Assembly (NCBI GenBank): GCA_022826565.1
Contig: JAJDUP010000034.1
Location: forward strand, 1 to 64,000
Reading direction: 5' to 3'
Origin: Gemmatimonadota bacterium
Lineage (GTDB): Bacteria; Gemmatimonadota; Gemmatimonadetes; Longimicrobiales; Gaopeijiaceae
DNA length: 64,000 bases
Of the stretch, positions 1 to 8,282 are shown in pieces. A model generated the notes under the pieces. That model worked only from the letters and a program-made list of their open reading frames with translations. It was not told the DNA's origin and did not search any database. Made by a program: the position numbers and the translations under genes. Position 1 is the stretch's first letter. The number at the start of each line of letters is the position of its first letter.

Positions 1-125
1 ACCTCCATCGGGCACTTGCTCCGCCTCGTCCGCCGTCGTCTCGGCTCCCTCAGCGCGACTCTCGGCTCTGCAACCCCCGAGACCGGCCATAGCCACTTCC
101 CCCGCACGGCGCTTCCGCTACCCCA

Positions 126-686
126 TTGTTCCACGGCCTGCTACGGGTGGCCGGGGAGGTGGACTGGCGGTTCAGGGTGGCGCTCGTGCTCGCCCACGAG
201 ACCGGGCACCGGATCGGGTCGATCCGGCAGCTTCGCTGGTCTGATGTCGACATGGACGCCCGGACCATCATGTGGCGTGGGGAGCACGAAAAGACCGGGT
301 ACGAGCACCGCACGCCGATGACTGTCATGGCGCGGGCCGTTCTGGTCGAGGCGAGGAGGCACAACCCCGGGATCGGGGACGCGCCCGTGATGCCCGCACC
401 GAAGGACCCGTTCTCGCCCATGAGCCGTTCGCTGGCGCGCGACTGGTGGAAGAAGGCCGAGAAACTCGCGAGCCTCGATCCCAAGCACGGCCGAGGCTGG
501 CACTCGCTGAGGCGGAAGTTCGCCAGCGATCTCATGGACCTGCCGCTCAAGGTGCTCTGCGACCTGGGCGGCTGGAAGACCGCCCAGACGGTGCTCCAGT
601 GCTACCAGAGGCCCGACGAGGACCGGCTCAGGAAGGCTCTCGATGAGTACCGGGGGGTCGGTTCTGCGTCCAATTTGCAAACATAA
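126..686 (+). CDS. Tyrosine recombinase (phage-type integrase) catalytic domain, N-terminally truncated
   Basis: This is the catalytic half of a tyrosine site-specific recombinase, which cuts and rejoins DNA through a phosphotyrosine link. Reading from the TTG at 126, the active-site set is complete: R29 (in TGHR), K56, H126-x2-R129 (HSLR), W150 in the second-histidine position, and the nucleophile Y160. An in-frame stop lies at 90-92, so the usual N-terminal core-binding domain (about 100-170 residues) is absent from this frame and no alternative frame in bases 1-125 looks like it. Either the gene was truncated or a frameshift separates the halves. It reads toward the 3' end of a tRNA-Ile gene 40 bases downstream, the usual arrangement at the end of an integrated element. 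Family assignment is firm; whether the protein is functional is doubtful. Confidence 0.8.
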   Translation: MFHGLLRVAGEVDWRFRVALVLAHETGHRIGSIRQLRWSDVDMDARTIMWRGEHEKTGYEHRTPMTVMARAVLVEARRHNPGIGDAPVMPAPKDPFSPMSRSLARDWWKKAEKLASLDPKHGRGWHSLRRKFASDLMDLPLKVLCDLGGWKTAQTVLQCYQRPDEDRLRKALDEYRGVGSASNLQT

Positions 687-725
687 TCTGCAAACATCGG
701 ACCCCCGGAATCCCGTAAGTCCTTA

Positions 726-799
<74 letters not shown>

Positions 800-830
800 C
801 TGCAAGGCCAGAAAAGCTAGAAGCACCGAG

Positions 831-870
831 CGATGGCTTCAAGGGCGGTCGTGTCACCGGCCGCGCCATC
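831..870. repeat. Short dispersed direct repeat, copy 1
   Basis: The 18-base block CGATGGCTTCAAGGGCGG (831-848) followed by CGGCCGCGCC (858-867) recurs in the same order and orientation at 7447-7485. The two copies bracket the amino acid transport operon and the DUF885/NTF2 lipoprotein genes. Function is unknown. Confidence 0.6.
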
Positions 871-890
871 AGCGGCGTCGTCAACACACG

Positions 891-1631
891 TCAGTGGCCG
901 AGAATCTTGCTCACGAACTCCTGGCACCGTTCCGTCCGAGGGTTGTCGAAGATCCGGTCCGCGGTGCCTTCCTCGATCACCCTGCCCCGGTCCATCATGA
1001 CTACCCTTGTGGAGATCTCGCGGACCAGCGCCATCTCGTGAGAGACCATCAGCATGGTCATCCCGTCGGCGGCCAGGATGCGGATCGCGTCGAGAACCTC
1101 ACTGACCAGCTCGGGATCGAGCGCCGACGTCACCTCGTCCAGCAGCAGGATGTCCGGCTTGAGCGCCAGGGCCCGAGCGATCGCCACCCGTTGCTGCTGG
1201 CCGCCTGACAGCTCGTCGGGATACGCGTGCAGCTTGTCGCCGAGACCCACCTTCCGGAGAAGGGCGGTGGCTTCCTCCTCGACCTCTCGGGCGTTGCGCT
1301 TGCGGATCTTGACCGGTGCGACGGTCACATTGCGCAGCGCATCCATGTTCTGAAACAGGTTGTATTGCTGAAACACGATCGCCAGCCGCTCCCGGAGCGC
1401 CTTCACGCTCTTCCTGTTCGTATAGTCGACCTTCTCCCCGTCCAGCATCACCTCCCCGGACTTCGGCACCAGGAGCCCCACGAGGCTCCTCAACAACGAG
1501 CTCTTCCCCGAGCCCGAAGGGCCGATCAGGCTGACGATCTCTCCCTTCGCGACCTGAAGGCTGACGTCGACGAGGACCTGTTCCTTCCCGTCGTAGCTCG
1601 CCGTGAGGCGATCGATTGCCAGGTGATGCAT
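891..1631 (-). CDS. Polar amino acid ABC transporter, ATP-binding protein
   Basis: This 246-residue protein is the ATPase of a GlnQ/HisP-type importer. It shows Walker A GPSGSGKSS at 37-45, Q-loop FQQYNLF near 88-94, ABC signature LSGGQQQR at 141-148, Walker B ILLLDE at 161-166 and switch histidine H197. Length and motifs match the polar amino acid subfamily. The start codon overlaps the stop of the upstream hydrolase gene by one base (TGATG), so the two are translationally coupled. It is the last gene of a five-gene minus-strand operon that also supplies a binding protein (4069-4920) and two permeases (2595-4000). It should act at the inner face of the cytoplasmic membrane. The exact substrate cannot be read from the sequence. 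Confidence 0.93.
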   Translation of the reverse strand: MHHLAIDRLTASYDGKEQVLVDVSLQVAKGEIVSLIGPSGSGKSSLLRSLVGLLVPKSGEVMLDGEKVDYTNRKSVKALRERLAIVFQQYNLFQNMDALRNVTVAPVKIRKRNAREVEEEATALLRKVGLGDKLHAYPDELSGGQQQRVAIARALALKPDILLLDEVTSALDPELVSEVLDAIRILAADGMTMLMVSHEMALVREISTRVVMMDRGRVIEEGTADRIFDNPRTERCQEFVSKILGH

Positions 1632-2563
1632 CAGACCGGCTGGACCGGGGCGGCGCGGATCCGGAACAGCTCTCCGGGATTGGTCGAGTTCATCGTGCGG
1701 ATCTCCTCTTCGCTGAAACCGGCGCTCTCCAGGAGCAACATGTACTCCCGAAACGCCTCGACCGGCGGCGGCAGCAGGAAGACACCCGCATCGCTCGAGA
1801 CAATGGCGCGTTCCGGGGTCGCGGCCCGGATCCTGGGCGCCATCTCGTCGATGGTCATGCCCTTCGAGCGGTGCTTCTCCCGGTCCACATGGGTCAGGCT
1901 CACCTGCGTCGCATGCGTCAGGATGAAGAACGAGAACTCGGCGTACGCGCCGGCGGCGACGACGGCCCTGATCTCGTCTTCGGTATAGCGTGCCGCGTGG
2001 GTGCGCAGTCGCTCGAGACCTCGTCGCCTGCCTTCCTCGACCAACGCGACCGCCTCGTGCCCGGCCACATGCCCGCAGTCGAAGACCGCATCGGCCTCGG
2101 CGACCAGATCCATGATCCTGAGCACCACGTCCGGCACCCTGCCCGACCGGGGCACCGAGAAGGTCGTCTCGAGGTAGGCAGGACTTCGGCCCTCACGCTC
2201 GGCAACATTGCGCGTGTGATGGGTGGGCAGCGAGACGAAGCGAGCGCCGGTTCCCGGTCCGTACCCGTAGGCCAGCGCCGTACGTGCGGCCTCGACCGTG
2301 ACGCCTCCGGCGATCGGTTGCATGATGATCCCGCCGAACACTTCGACGCCCAGCGACCCGAGTTCGGCCATGGCCAGGGCGGCGAGTCCCGAGCTGTTGC
2401 CGAAGTTGTCCATCAGGCCGATGGCACGCATGCCGGCGTCGGCCGCCTGTCGTGTCGCCTCGAACGCGTTGATCGACCGGCCGTTGATGTGCGGGCAGAC
2501 ATGCATATGGCAGTCGATCGCACCTCGCAGATACTGCATCCCGGGACTCGTCGATGTCGTCAT
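1631..2563 (-). CDS. DUF6282-like metal-dependent hydrolase in transporter operon
   Basis: This 310-residue protein resembles the DUF6282 group of amidohydrolase-like TIM barrels. It begins GAIDCHMHVCPH (a D-x-H-x-H metal-binding start), has histidine-rich segments FVSLPTHHTRN and FDCGHVAGHEA, and ends with a conserved IVSSDAG. I chose the ATG at 2563 because the metal motif sits about 18 residues behind it, as expected; an upstream extension would run into the permease gene. It lies between the second permease and the ATPase of an amino acid importer, so hydrolysis of an imported compound, or of an amide or lactam derived from it, is a reasonable inference. No reaction has been assigned from sequence alone. 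It has no signal peptide and is probably cytoplasmic. Confidence 0.75.
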   Translation of the reverse strand: MTTSTSPGMQYLRGAIDCHMHVCPHINGRSINAFEATRQAADAGMRAIGLMDNFGNSSGLAALAMAELGSLGVEVFGGIIMQPIAGGVTVEAARTALAYGYGPGTGARFVSLPTHHTRNVAEREGRSPAYLETTFSVPRSGRVPDVVLRIMDLVAEADAVFDCGHVAGHEAVALVEEGRRRGLERLRTHAARYTEDEIRAVVAAGAYAEFSFFILTHATQVSLTHVDREKHRSKGMTIDEMAPRIRAATPERAIVSSDAGVFLLPPPVEAFREYMLLLESAGFSEEEIRTMNSTNPGELFRIRAAPVQPV

Positions 2564-2594
2564 CTTTCGGATTGGTTGGAGTGGTCGGCCGCGG

Positions 2595-3323
2595 TCATGC
2601 AGCCCCGGACTCGGCGAGCAGCGGGGCACCCGGCTTCCAGCCGCGAGGTCGCTCCAGCTGCCTCTCGAGCCTACGTGCGTAGAGGTTGAGCGGGTAGCAG
2701 ATCATGAAGTACAGGACGAGCAGGGACCCGAAGCTCAGGACGGGCGAGAACCCTCTCTCGTTCAGGACCTTCGCCGCGTAGGTCAACTCGAAGACGGAGA
2801 TTTGCGACGCGATCGACGTCGACTTGACGAGGCCGACCGTGAAGCTCAGCGCGGGCGGCAGAATGACCTTCCACGACTGTGGCAACGCCCAGAGTCTGAG
2901 GCTCATGACGCCCCCCATGTTCATGGATTCCGCCGCGTCCCACTGGCTCTCGGGCAATGCCTCGAGCCCCGCGCGCATGATCTCCGCCGAGAAGGCGGCC
3001 GCGGCCAGCGCAACCGTGGTCGCAGTGACGGTGAACATGGAGACCCTCATGCCGACGACCTCGAAAGCGAAAAAGACCACCATCAGCTTGACCAGGAACG
3101 GAACCCGCCGGAAGGTCTCGCTGAACCCGACGGAAAGGAAGCGCGCGGGCAACACGTCGACCACATGGCGGTTGCGAATGAAGGCGAGCAGCGCGCCGAC
3201 GGTGTACCCGACCACCGCGCCGACGATCGACAGGGCCACGGTTACGCCAAAGGCCCGGGCCAGAAACGACACATTGGAATACGACAGGAAAAGGGGTAGC
3301 TGCTCCAGGAGGGACCCACCCAT
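2595..3323 (-). CDS. Amino acid ABC transporter permease (second subunit)
   Basis: This 242-residue integral membrane protein is the second permease of a HisMQ-type importer. Hydrophobic segments alternate with the EAA-loop consensus DAAESMNMGGVMSLRLWALP followed by ILPPAL, the contact for the ATPase. The ATG at 3323 overlaps the TGA of the other permease gene by one base, which fixes the start; longer upstream reading frames overlap that gene and are spurious. The heterodimer with the product of 3323-4000 should form the channel, fed by the lipoprotein at 4069-4920 and powered by the ATPase at 891-1631. The C-terminal tail after the last membrane segment is basic and proline-rich. Confidence 0.9.
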   Translation of the reverse strand: MGGSLLEQLPLFLSYSNVSFLARAFGVTVALSIVGAVVGYTVGALLAFIRNRHVVDVLPARFLSVGFSETFRRVPFLVKLMVVFFAFEVVGMRVSMFTVTATTVALAAAAFSAEIMRAGLEALPESQWDAAESMNMGGVMSLRLWALPQSWKVILPPALSFTVGLVKSTSIASQISVFELTYAAKVLNERGFSPVLSFGSLLVLYFMICYPLNLYARRLERQLERPRGWKPGAPLLAESGAA

Positions 3324-4000
3324 CAGACCAGCCTCGCCTTGACGCGGAAGAGATGGCGTCCGATGAGCCACAGCACGGAGCTGGCAACCAAGGTCAACAC
3401 GACGTAAAGGACGGCCGACAATGAGAAGACCTCGAATGAGCGGAAGGTCTCGGCGCTGACGTTGTAGGCCCGGCCGGTGAGCTCCTCCAGACCGAAGATC
3501 GACGCGATGGACGTCGTCATCGTCAGCAGGATGTACTGGTTGGTCAGCGGTGGATAGAGCACTCGGATGACGTGGGGCAGAATGACGTGCCACGTCATTT
3601 GTGCAACGCTCATGCCGAGCGTTTCCGCCGCCTCGATCTCCGACCTGCGTACGGACTGGAAGCCGGCACGCAACGTCTCCGTCAGATACCCGCTGACGTT
3701 GAGCGTCAACCCCAGCAGCACGGCCTGGTAGGAAGACAGGAACACACCCATTTCCGGCAGAGCAAAGAACAGGAAGAAGATCTGTACCAGGACCGGTGTG
3801 TTCATGAAGAAGGCGACGTAGCTGCGCACCGCGGTGCGCAACGCCCGGTTCCTGCCATAGGACAGAACGGTCGCATTGACGGTGGCGATGGTGACGCCCC
3901 CGACGAAGGCGAGAAACGCGATCTGGAGCGCGAGCCAGGCTCCCCCGATCAGGTAGCCCGTGAAGCCGACGACCTGCCCCCATTGCAGCGTATAGTCCAC
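3323..4000 (-). CDS. Amino acid ABC transporter permease (first subunit)
   Basis: This 225-residue membrane permease of the HisMQ/GlnP family has about five hydrophobic segments and an EAA loop, EAAETLGMSVAQMTWHVILP, the ATPase docking site. An N-terminal segment (GYLIGGAWLALQIAFLAF) and the TLNVSGYLTETLRAG stretch are typical of polar amino acid permeases. It lies 68 bases downstream of the binding-protein gene and its stop is shared by one base with the next permease start (TGATG), showing tight operon organisation. With two dissimilar permeases the channel is a heterodimer. Substrate specificity is not evident. Confidence 0.9.
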   Translation of the reverse strand: MDYTLQWGQVVGFTGYLIGGAWLALQIAFLAFVGGVTIATVNATVLSYGRNRALRTAVRSYVAFFMNTPVLVQIFFLFFALPEMGVFLSSYQAVLLGLTLNVSGYLTETLRAGFQSVRRSEIEAAETLGMSVAQMTWHVILPHVIRVLYPPLTNQYILLTMTTSIASIFGLEELTGRAYNVSAETFRSFEVFSLSAVLYVVLTLVASSVLWLIGRHLFRVKARLV

Positions 4001-4068
4001 GTCAGTCCCTGCCGGTCGCCACTAGTCGGTCCCCCGGCGCCGCCTTAGCGCGAGAGCGGCTACCCCCA

Positions 4069-4920
4069 CTAGAAGAAGGGAGTGAACGGTACGGGAGTGG
4101 CCATCGGGGCTCCGAACCACTCCTCCCAGCGAGTCGCGATGAAGCCGGACTCGTGCATTTCGTAGACAGCGACGTTCAGCCAGTCCCGGAGCGTGTCGTT
4201 ACCCTTGGCGACCCCGAACCCCGAGTAGTCAGGAGGTCGGAAGTCGGGCGTGGCGAACCAGTACCAGTCGACATCGGAAAACGCACGGGTGAACCGGAAC
4301 CCGAGGGTGTCGATCCCGTCCACCGACGCGTCCGCGCGACCCTGGGCCAGCGCCCGGTCCCGGTCCGTGTAGTTGTCGAGCAGCAGTAGCCGGGCCCGCG
4401 GCAACAGCCGTCTGACGATCTCGACGGTGACGGTGCCCCGTACCTGAACGAGAGTGATGTTCTCGTGGTTGAGCTGCTGCCACGTGGTGATGCCCGTGTC
4501 CTTCCGGGTCAGGACACCGTAGCTCGACGTGTGAATCGGAACGCTGAAGTCGATGACCTTGGCCCGCCTGGAGTCCCGCGTCATCGCTCCCATAACGGCA
4601 TCCACCTTTCCCAGCGCGACGAACGGAATGCGGTCCGGTGAGCCGACGACCACGAGCTCGACATCGACCCCGAGCAAGCGACCGATCTCGGACGCGACGT
4701 CAACCTCGAACCCGACGATCTCGTTCTGGTCGTCGTACAGGGCGCGCGGCGGAATCCTTGGATTCAAACCGATCCTGATCGTACCAGCCCTGAGGATGTC
4801 GTCGAGTGTGCGGGCCCCGTTCCTGTCCGGTGTGCGCTCCGGCGCGCATCCGCCCGCCCCCACAAGCACGACAAGGCCGAGGACGGCTCCTCCCAAAATG
4901 CCTCGACAGGGTGTCTTCAT
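4069..4920 (-). CDS. Periplasmic amino acid-binding lipoprotein (SBP family 3)
   Basis: This 283-residue solute-binding protein delivers an amino acid-like ligand to the two permeases downstream. It starts at the ATG at 4920, preceded by a good Shine-Dalgarno (GGGAGGGA), and carries a lipoprotein signal ending in the lipobox VGAGGC, so it is probably membrane-anchored. Family 3 hallmarks follow: TIRIGLNPRIPPRALYD, then GFEVDVASEIGRLLGVDVELV, FVALGKVDAVMGAMTRDSRRAKVIDFSVP in broken form, and later DNYTDRDRALAQGRADASV. It heads the minus-strand operon and diverges from the DUF885 gene at 5134, with about 210 bases between the starts that must hold both promoters. I could not place -35/-10 boxes there with confidence. 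Confidence 0.92.
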   Translation of the reverse strand: MKTPCRGILGGAVLGLVVLVGAGGCAPERTPDRNGARTLDDILRAGTIRIGLNPRIPPRALYDDQNEIVGFEVDVASEIGRLLGVDVELVVVGSPDRIPFVALGKVDAVMGAMTRDSRRAKVIDFSVPIHTSSYGVLTRKDTGITTWQQLNHENITLVQVRGTVTVEIVRRLLPRARLLLLDNYTDRDRALAQGRADASVDGIDTLGFRFTRAFSDVDWYWFATPDFRPPDYSGFGVAKGNDTLRDWLNVAVYEMHESGFIATRWEEWFGAPMATPVPFTPFF

Positions 4921-5133
4921 CCCAGGTCCCTCCCGGACCCGCATGGCAACGTCGGATCAACCGGCGGATCAAGATAGGCGTTGTGGGGCGCGGGCGCAGC
5001 CGACCGACACGCCCGAGGTGGCGCGGCGCGCTGTTTGGTAGCATTCTGCCACCAACCCGAGGGATCCGGCGTTCCTCGGCCTGGCCGACCGGCACCGTAC
5101 CCAGGGGCACCTCATCACGGGGAATCAGGGCAT

Positions 5134-6837
5134 ATGAAGACGTCGACCTCGATCAAATCCGCCTCGACGGCGCCACTGCTCCTCCTCCTCTTGACGGCGT
5201 GCCAATGGCAGGCGGGAGACGCACGTGAGGAGGGTGTGCCGGACGGGTCGGGCACCTACGATGAGCTCGTTGCACTGTTCCAGGAATTCCTCGAGTGGAC
5301 GGATCCGGCCAGGGCGTCGGGCAACGTTCCGAACCGGGACATCGCCGGCAGCGCGACCGACGTCTATCCCGACTACGCCGAGGCGACCGTCGAGCGGCGT
5401 CGCGACACGATGAGGGACTTCCAGGCACGGCTCGAGGACATGGCGGTCGTGGACTGGGAGCTCGATCAACAGGTCGACTATCTGGCAGTCCGTTCCCGAT
5501 TCGATCGTCACGACTTCACATTGAACGTGTCCCGCCCCTGGTCCAGGGACCCCGGCTTCTATGTGGATCAGATGCTGCGCATCACGTTCGCGGACTTGCC
5601 ATTGGACGACGATGGGACCACCGCGCTCCGGACGCGCCTCGAGGCCATCTCACTCCTGGTGGAGCAGGCCAGGAACAACCTGACGGAAGTAGCCGCCGAC
5701 TACGCGGACCTCGCAATCTTCAATCTGACCAACGCCGACGGCGTGGGGCACGGCTACCCGTACCGGGCAACGCCGCCGGCCGGCGTCCTCGGCTGGTACG
5801 ACGACTTCCACGAGCGGGCGGCCACGCAGCAACCCGATCTCCGCGCCGACATCGCCGCGGCCCGGGAGTCCGTCCGCGGCTTCCACGACTGGCTCGTCGC
5901 GAATCGAGGCGACATGACCGCGCAGGGCGGCGTGGGCCGAGAGATGTTCGACTGGTACCTGAAGCACGTGAAGCTCATGCCGTACGACACGGATCAGATC
6001 GTCACGCTGGGCCTGCGGGAGCTGGATCGCCTCTGGAGTGTGCATGCGCTGGAACAGCACCGGAACCGGCATCTGCCGCCGCTCGAGCTGGCGTCGTCGG
6101 CGGAGGAGTACGAGGCGCGGATCGACAGCGTCGACACGCGGATCCGCGACTTCCTGGTGGAGGAGGACATCATCACGATCCCGGGCTACATCTGGGAGCT
6201 CGGCACGAACGTGCCGTGGATCGTCCGTCCCGGCGGCCCGAACTTCTGGGAGCAGGTGCAGTTCCGTGACCCGACGCCCGATCACCTGCACGCCGTCATC
6301 CCCGGGCATCGTTTCGACGGCCTCATCGCACGGCACAACACGCACCCCATCCGCGGCAAGATCAGCAGCGGGGCGCGCAGCGAAGGCTGGGCCACGTATC
6401 TGGAAGAAGCCGTCATGAACGCCGGCTTGCTCGATGACGCGCCGCGGGTCCGTGAACTCATCTACATATTCGGTATCTTCCGGGCCGCCAGGGTGCCGGC
6501 GGACGTGTGGCTCCAGCTCAACGAGATGACAGTCGACGAAGTCGTAGCGTGGTGGATGGAGCGCACCCCGTGGCTGGACGAAGACGTCGCGCGCGTGGAC
6601 GCCGAGATCTACCTGCGCCGGCCGCCCGGCTACGGGCTGGGGTACTCGATCGGCATGCTGCAGATGCAGCAGCTACTCGCCGATCGCAAGCGCCAGCTGG
6701 GCGACGATTTCGACCTCGCGGAGTTCCACGACACGTTCATGGCAGCCGGGCGGCTCCCGATCTCGCTGATCCGTTGGGAGATGACGGGCCTGGACGACGA
6801 GGTGCGGGGTCTCTGGAAGCGCGAGCGGCTCAACTAG
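5134..6837 (+). CDS. DUF885 family lipoprotein with altered HExxPGH motif
   Basis: This 567-residue secreted protein belongs to the DUF885 family of probable zinc carboxypeptidase-like enzymes. The ATG at 5134 is followed by a signal ending in LLLLLLTAC, so it is probably a lipoprotein. Conserved regions are present: GGPNFWEQVQF, the core HAVIPGH at 386-392, and SEGWATYLEE around 416-425. The family normally has HEAxPGH, with the glutamate as catalytic base; here position 387 is alanine. The glutamate in SEGW (E417), a usual metal ligand, is retained. It may therefore be inactive as a peptidase or use another residue. It is followed 19 bases later by the NTF2-like lipoprotein gene, probably in one transcript. 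No metal-binding claim can be tested from sequence alone. Confidence 0.8.
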   Translation: MKTSTSIKSASTAPLLLLLLTACQWQAGDAREEGVPDGSGTYDELVALFQEFLEWTDPARASGNVPNRDIAGSATDVYPDYAEATVERRRDTMRDFQARLEDMAVVDWELDQQVDYLAVRSRFDRHDFTLNVSRPWSRDPGFYVDQMLRITFADLPLDDDGTTALRTRLEAISLLVEQARNNLTEVAADYADLAIFNLTNADGVGHGYPYRATPPAGVLGWYDDFHERAATQQPDLRADIAAARESVRGFHDWLVANRGDMTAQGGVGREMFDWYLKHVKLMPYDTDQIVTLGLRELDRLWSVHALEQHRNRHLPPLELASSAEEYEARIDSVDTRIRDFLVEEDIITIPGYIWELGTNVPWIVRPGGPNFWEQVQFRDPTPDHLHAVIPGHRFDGLIARHNTHPIRGKISSGARSEGWATYLEEAVMNAGLLDDAPRVRELIYIFGIFRAARVPADVWLQLNEMTVDEVVAWWMERTPWLDEDVARVDAEIYLRRPPGYGLGYSIGMLQMQQLLADRKRQLGDDFDLAEFHDTFMAAGRLPISLIRWEMTGLDDEVRGLWKRERLN

Positions 6838-6856
6838 ACCAAAAGGAGTGACAACC

Positions 6857-7345
6857 ATGAGAACGCTGAACTCGGTCCTGGGCTTGTCGGTACTGTTGGC
6901 GGGGTGCGCGGGGACCGGTGATGAAGAGCTCACCGATGCCGAGCGTGCGGCGCTTGGCGACTCCATACGTCAGTTCGCCAACGAGATGGTCGAGACCATC
7001 GACAGTCACGATGTGGACGGCTTCATCGGATATCACCTGGACGGCCCCGACTTCGCCTGGGCGAGCCGCGGGGAGGTCACCCCGCTGGAGTCACATCGTG
7101 CCTCGATGAAGGAGTACTTCCCCGGCGTCGGAAGGAACGTGCACTTCACGCTCGGAGAAAGCACAGTCTACGTGCTAGGCCGGGACGCCGCGGTGGCCAC
7201 GTCGGTCATTCACTCGACCAACACCGGCGAGGATGGAGAGCCGACCAGCGGTCACGAGGTCTGGAGCATCGTGGTGCAGCGCATCGAGGGCGAGTGGAAG
7301 GTGGTGCAGGTGCACGAGTCGTACCCGCCGCCCCCGGACCCCTAG
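6857..7345 (+). CDS. NTF2-like (SnoaL/DUF4440-type) lipoprotein
   Basis: This 162-residue protein has a lipoprotein signal (LGLSVLLAGC) followed by one cone-shaped NTF2-like domain: a helix with AALGDSIRQFANEMVETIDSHDVDGF, then FAWASRGE and a C-terminal strand set ending in VWSIVVQRIEGEWKVVQVHES. The ATG at 6857 is preceded by AAGGAG at 6843-6848, which decides the start. Such domains either bind small ligands or act as hydrolases or isomerases; no catalytic residue can be assigned here. It lies 19 bases after the DUF885 gene on the same strand. A comparable secreted NTF2-like protein occurs at 62605-63144, also beside a peptidase gene. Confidence 0.8.
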   Translation: MRTLNSVLGLSVLLAGCAGTGDEELTDAERAALGDSIRQFANEMVETIDSHDVDGFIGYHLDGPDFAWASRGEVTPLESHRASMKEYFPGVGRNVHFTLGESTVYVLGRDAAVATSVIHSTNTGEDGEPTSGHEVWSIVVQRIEGEWKVVQVHESYPPPPDP

Positions 7346-7446
7346 CCTGCCTCGGGACCTCCGTCCCCGTAGAACGCCGGTCCGTCCGGTCTCGCCCGCG
7401 TCTTCCGGAACGGAGTGTCGGGCAGCATTTCCGGAGAAGCGCGGGG

Positions 7447-7485
7447 CGATGGCTTCAAGGGCGGGGCTTTTCGGCCGCGCCCATC
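7447..7485. repeat. Short dispersed direct repeat, copy 2
   Basis: It repeats the block at 831-870: CGATGGCTTCAAGGGCGG at 7447-7464, then CGGCCGCGCCC. It overlaps the 3' end of the minus-strand gene at 7455-8282. The right-hand part (TTTTCGGCCGCGCCCAT) recurs again at about 54916-54932, just before the start of the HTH regulator gene, so this is a dispersed family rather than a unique pair. Confidence 0.55.
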
Positions 7486-8282
7486 CAACGGCCCATGCGA
7501 GGGGCGGCTCCGGGTAAAGGAAGTGCGGCGACCAGCAACCCGGCCTCGTCCGCCACCGTGGCGAGGCCCGCGCCCCGCACCCACTCCCGCGCGGCATCCG
7601 TCGCACCCACGATCACGATCCGCCCCCCCGGCATCAACACCCGGAGACATTCACCCCACCACCCCACCCCGCTCCCCCCATCCGCCACCACCCCCCGCAC
7701 CACCCCGTCGCGCAGCGGCAATCCCGGCCCGGTGACAAACGCGCTCACGCCATCGGCGGCCAGCCCCCGCCCACCCCACCCCACCACGACCACCTCGATC
7801 CCGCGCACCAGCCGCGCGAGCCCGGCCGCCTCGTCCCGGCACGACCCCGGCACCACGACCATCCCGGGCCCCTGGGTGACGCCCAGCGCGGCGGCCATCC
7901 GCAGCGCCCGCGCCCCCGCGTCGCCGCCGGCGTCTCCCGCAGGCGCCCCACCGCCGCCAACCCCACTTCCCACCCCACCCGGCACACCGGGCCCGACCAC
8001 GCCGCCCTCATCCCCCACCACTCCCTCTTCCCGGCCCTCCTCCTCACCACCGCCCACCGCCACCTCGCCTCCCGAGTGCCCGTCATCCCCCGGCCCCGGC
8101 CCCCTCGGCGGCGGCCTCAGGTCCCCGAACCCGCCCACCACCGGAAACCGGTCGCGGCAGTTCGGGCACCCGAATTCGCCCTCGTGCACGCGCCGATCCC
8201 GCACATCGTGGGCCAGCAGGACCAACCCGTTCGGCGGCCCGCACCTCGGACACACCAGGTGATCGACGAGGACGGCGTTCAC
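7455..8282 (-). CDS. Trm112-like zinc-binding / methyltransferase-like fusion protein
   Basis: This 275-residue protein starts at a GTG (8282) that overlaps the stop of the SDR gene (GTGA). The N-terminus is a Trm112-like module: VDHLVCPRCG, then EFGCPNCRDRFPVVGGF, giving two CxxC pairs that can bind zinc. A glycine/acidic low-complexity linker of about 60 residues follows. The C-terminal half (residues about 145-270) looks like a SAM-methyltransferase fold, with GPGMVVVPGSC, IEVVVVGWGG, a GLPLRDGVVRGVVADGG strand-loop and LMPGGRIVIVG. The canonical GxGxG SAM loop is not clear, so binding is uncertain. Trm112 proteins activate methyltransferases in trans; here activator-like and methyltransferase-like parts appear fused. 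The linker is extremely GC-rich. Confidence 0.6.
   Translation of the reverse strand: MNAVLVDHLVCPRCGPPNGLVLLAHDVRDRRVHEGEFGCPNCRDRFPVVGGFGDLRPPPRGPGPGDDGHSGGEVAVGGGEEEGREEGVVGDEGGVVGPGVPGGVGSGVGGGGAPAGDAGGDAGARALRMAAALGVTQGPGMVVVPGSCRDEAAGLARLVRGIEVVVVGWGGRGLAADGVSAFVTGPGLPLRDGVVRGVVADGGSGVGWWGECLRVLMPGGRIVIVGATDAAREWVRGAGLATVADEAGLLVAALPLPGAAPRMGRWMGAAEKPRP

Noticed and set aside
1..125. An N-terminal integrase segment in another frame at the left edge
   Set aside because: All three forward frames were read; none shows the core-binding domain, and there are too few bases to judge.
7294..8262. A Pro/Ser/Thr-rich 322-codon open frame on the plus strand
   Set aside because: It is the antisense of the Gly/acidic linker and methyltransferase-like domain of the 7455-8282 gene; composition is an artefact of that sequence.
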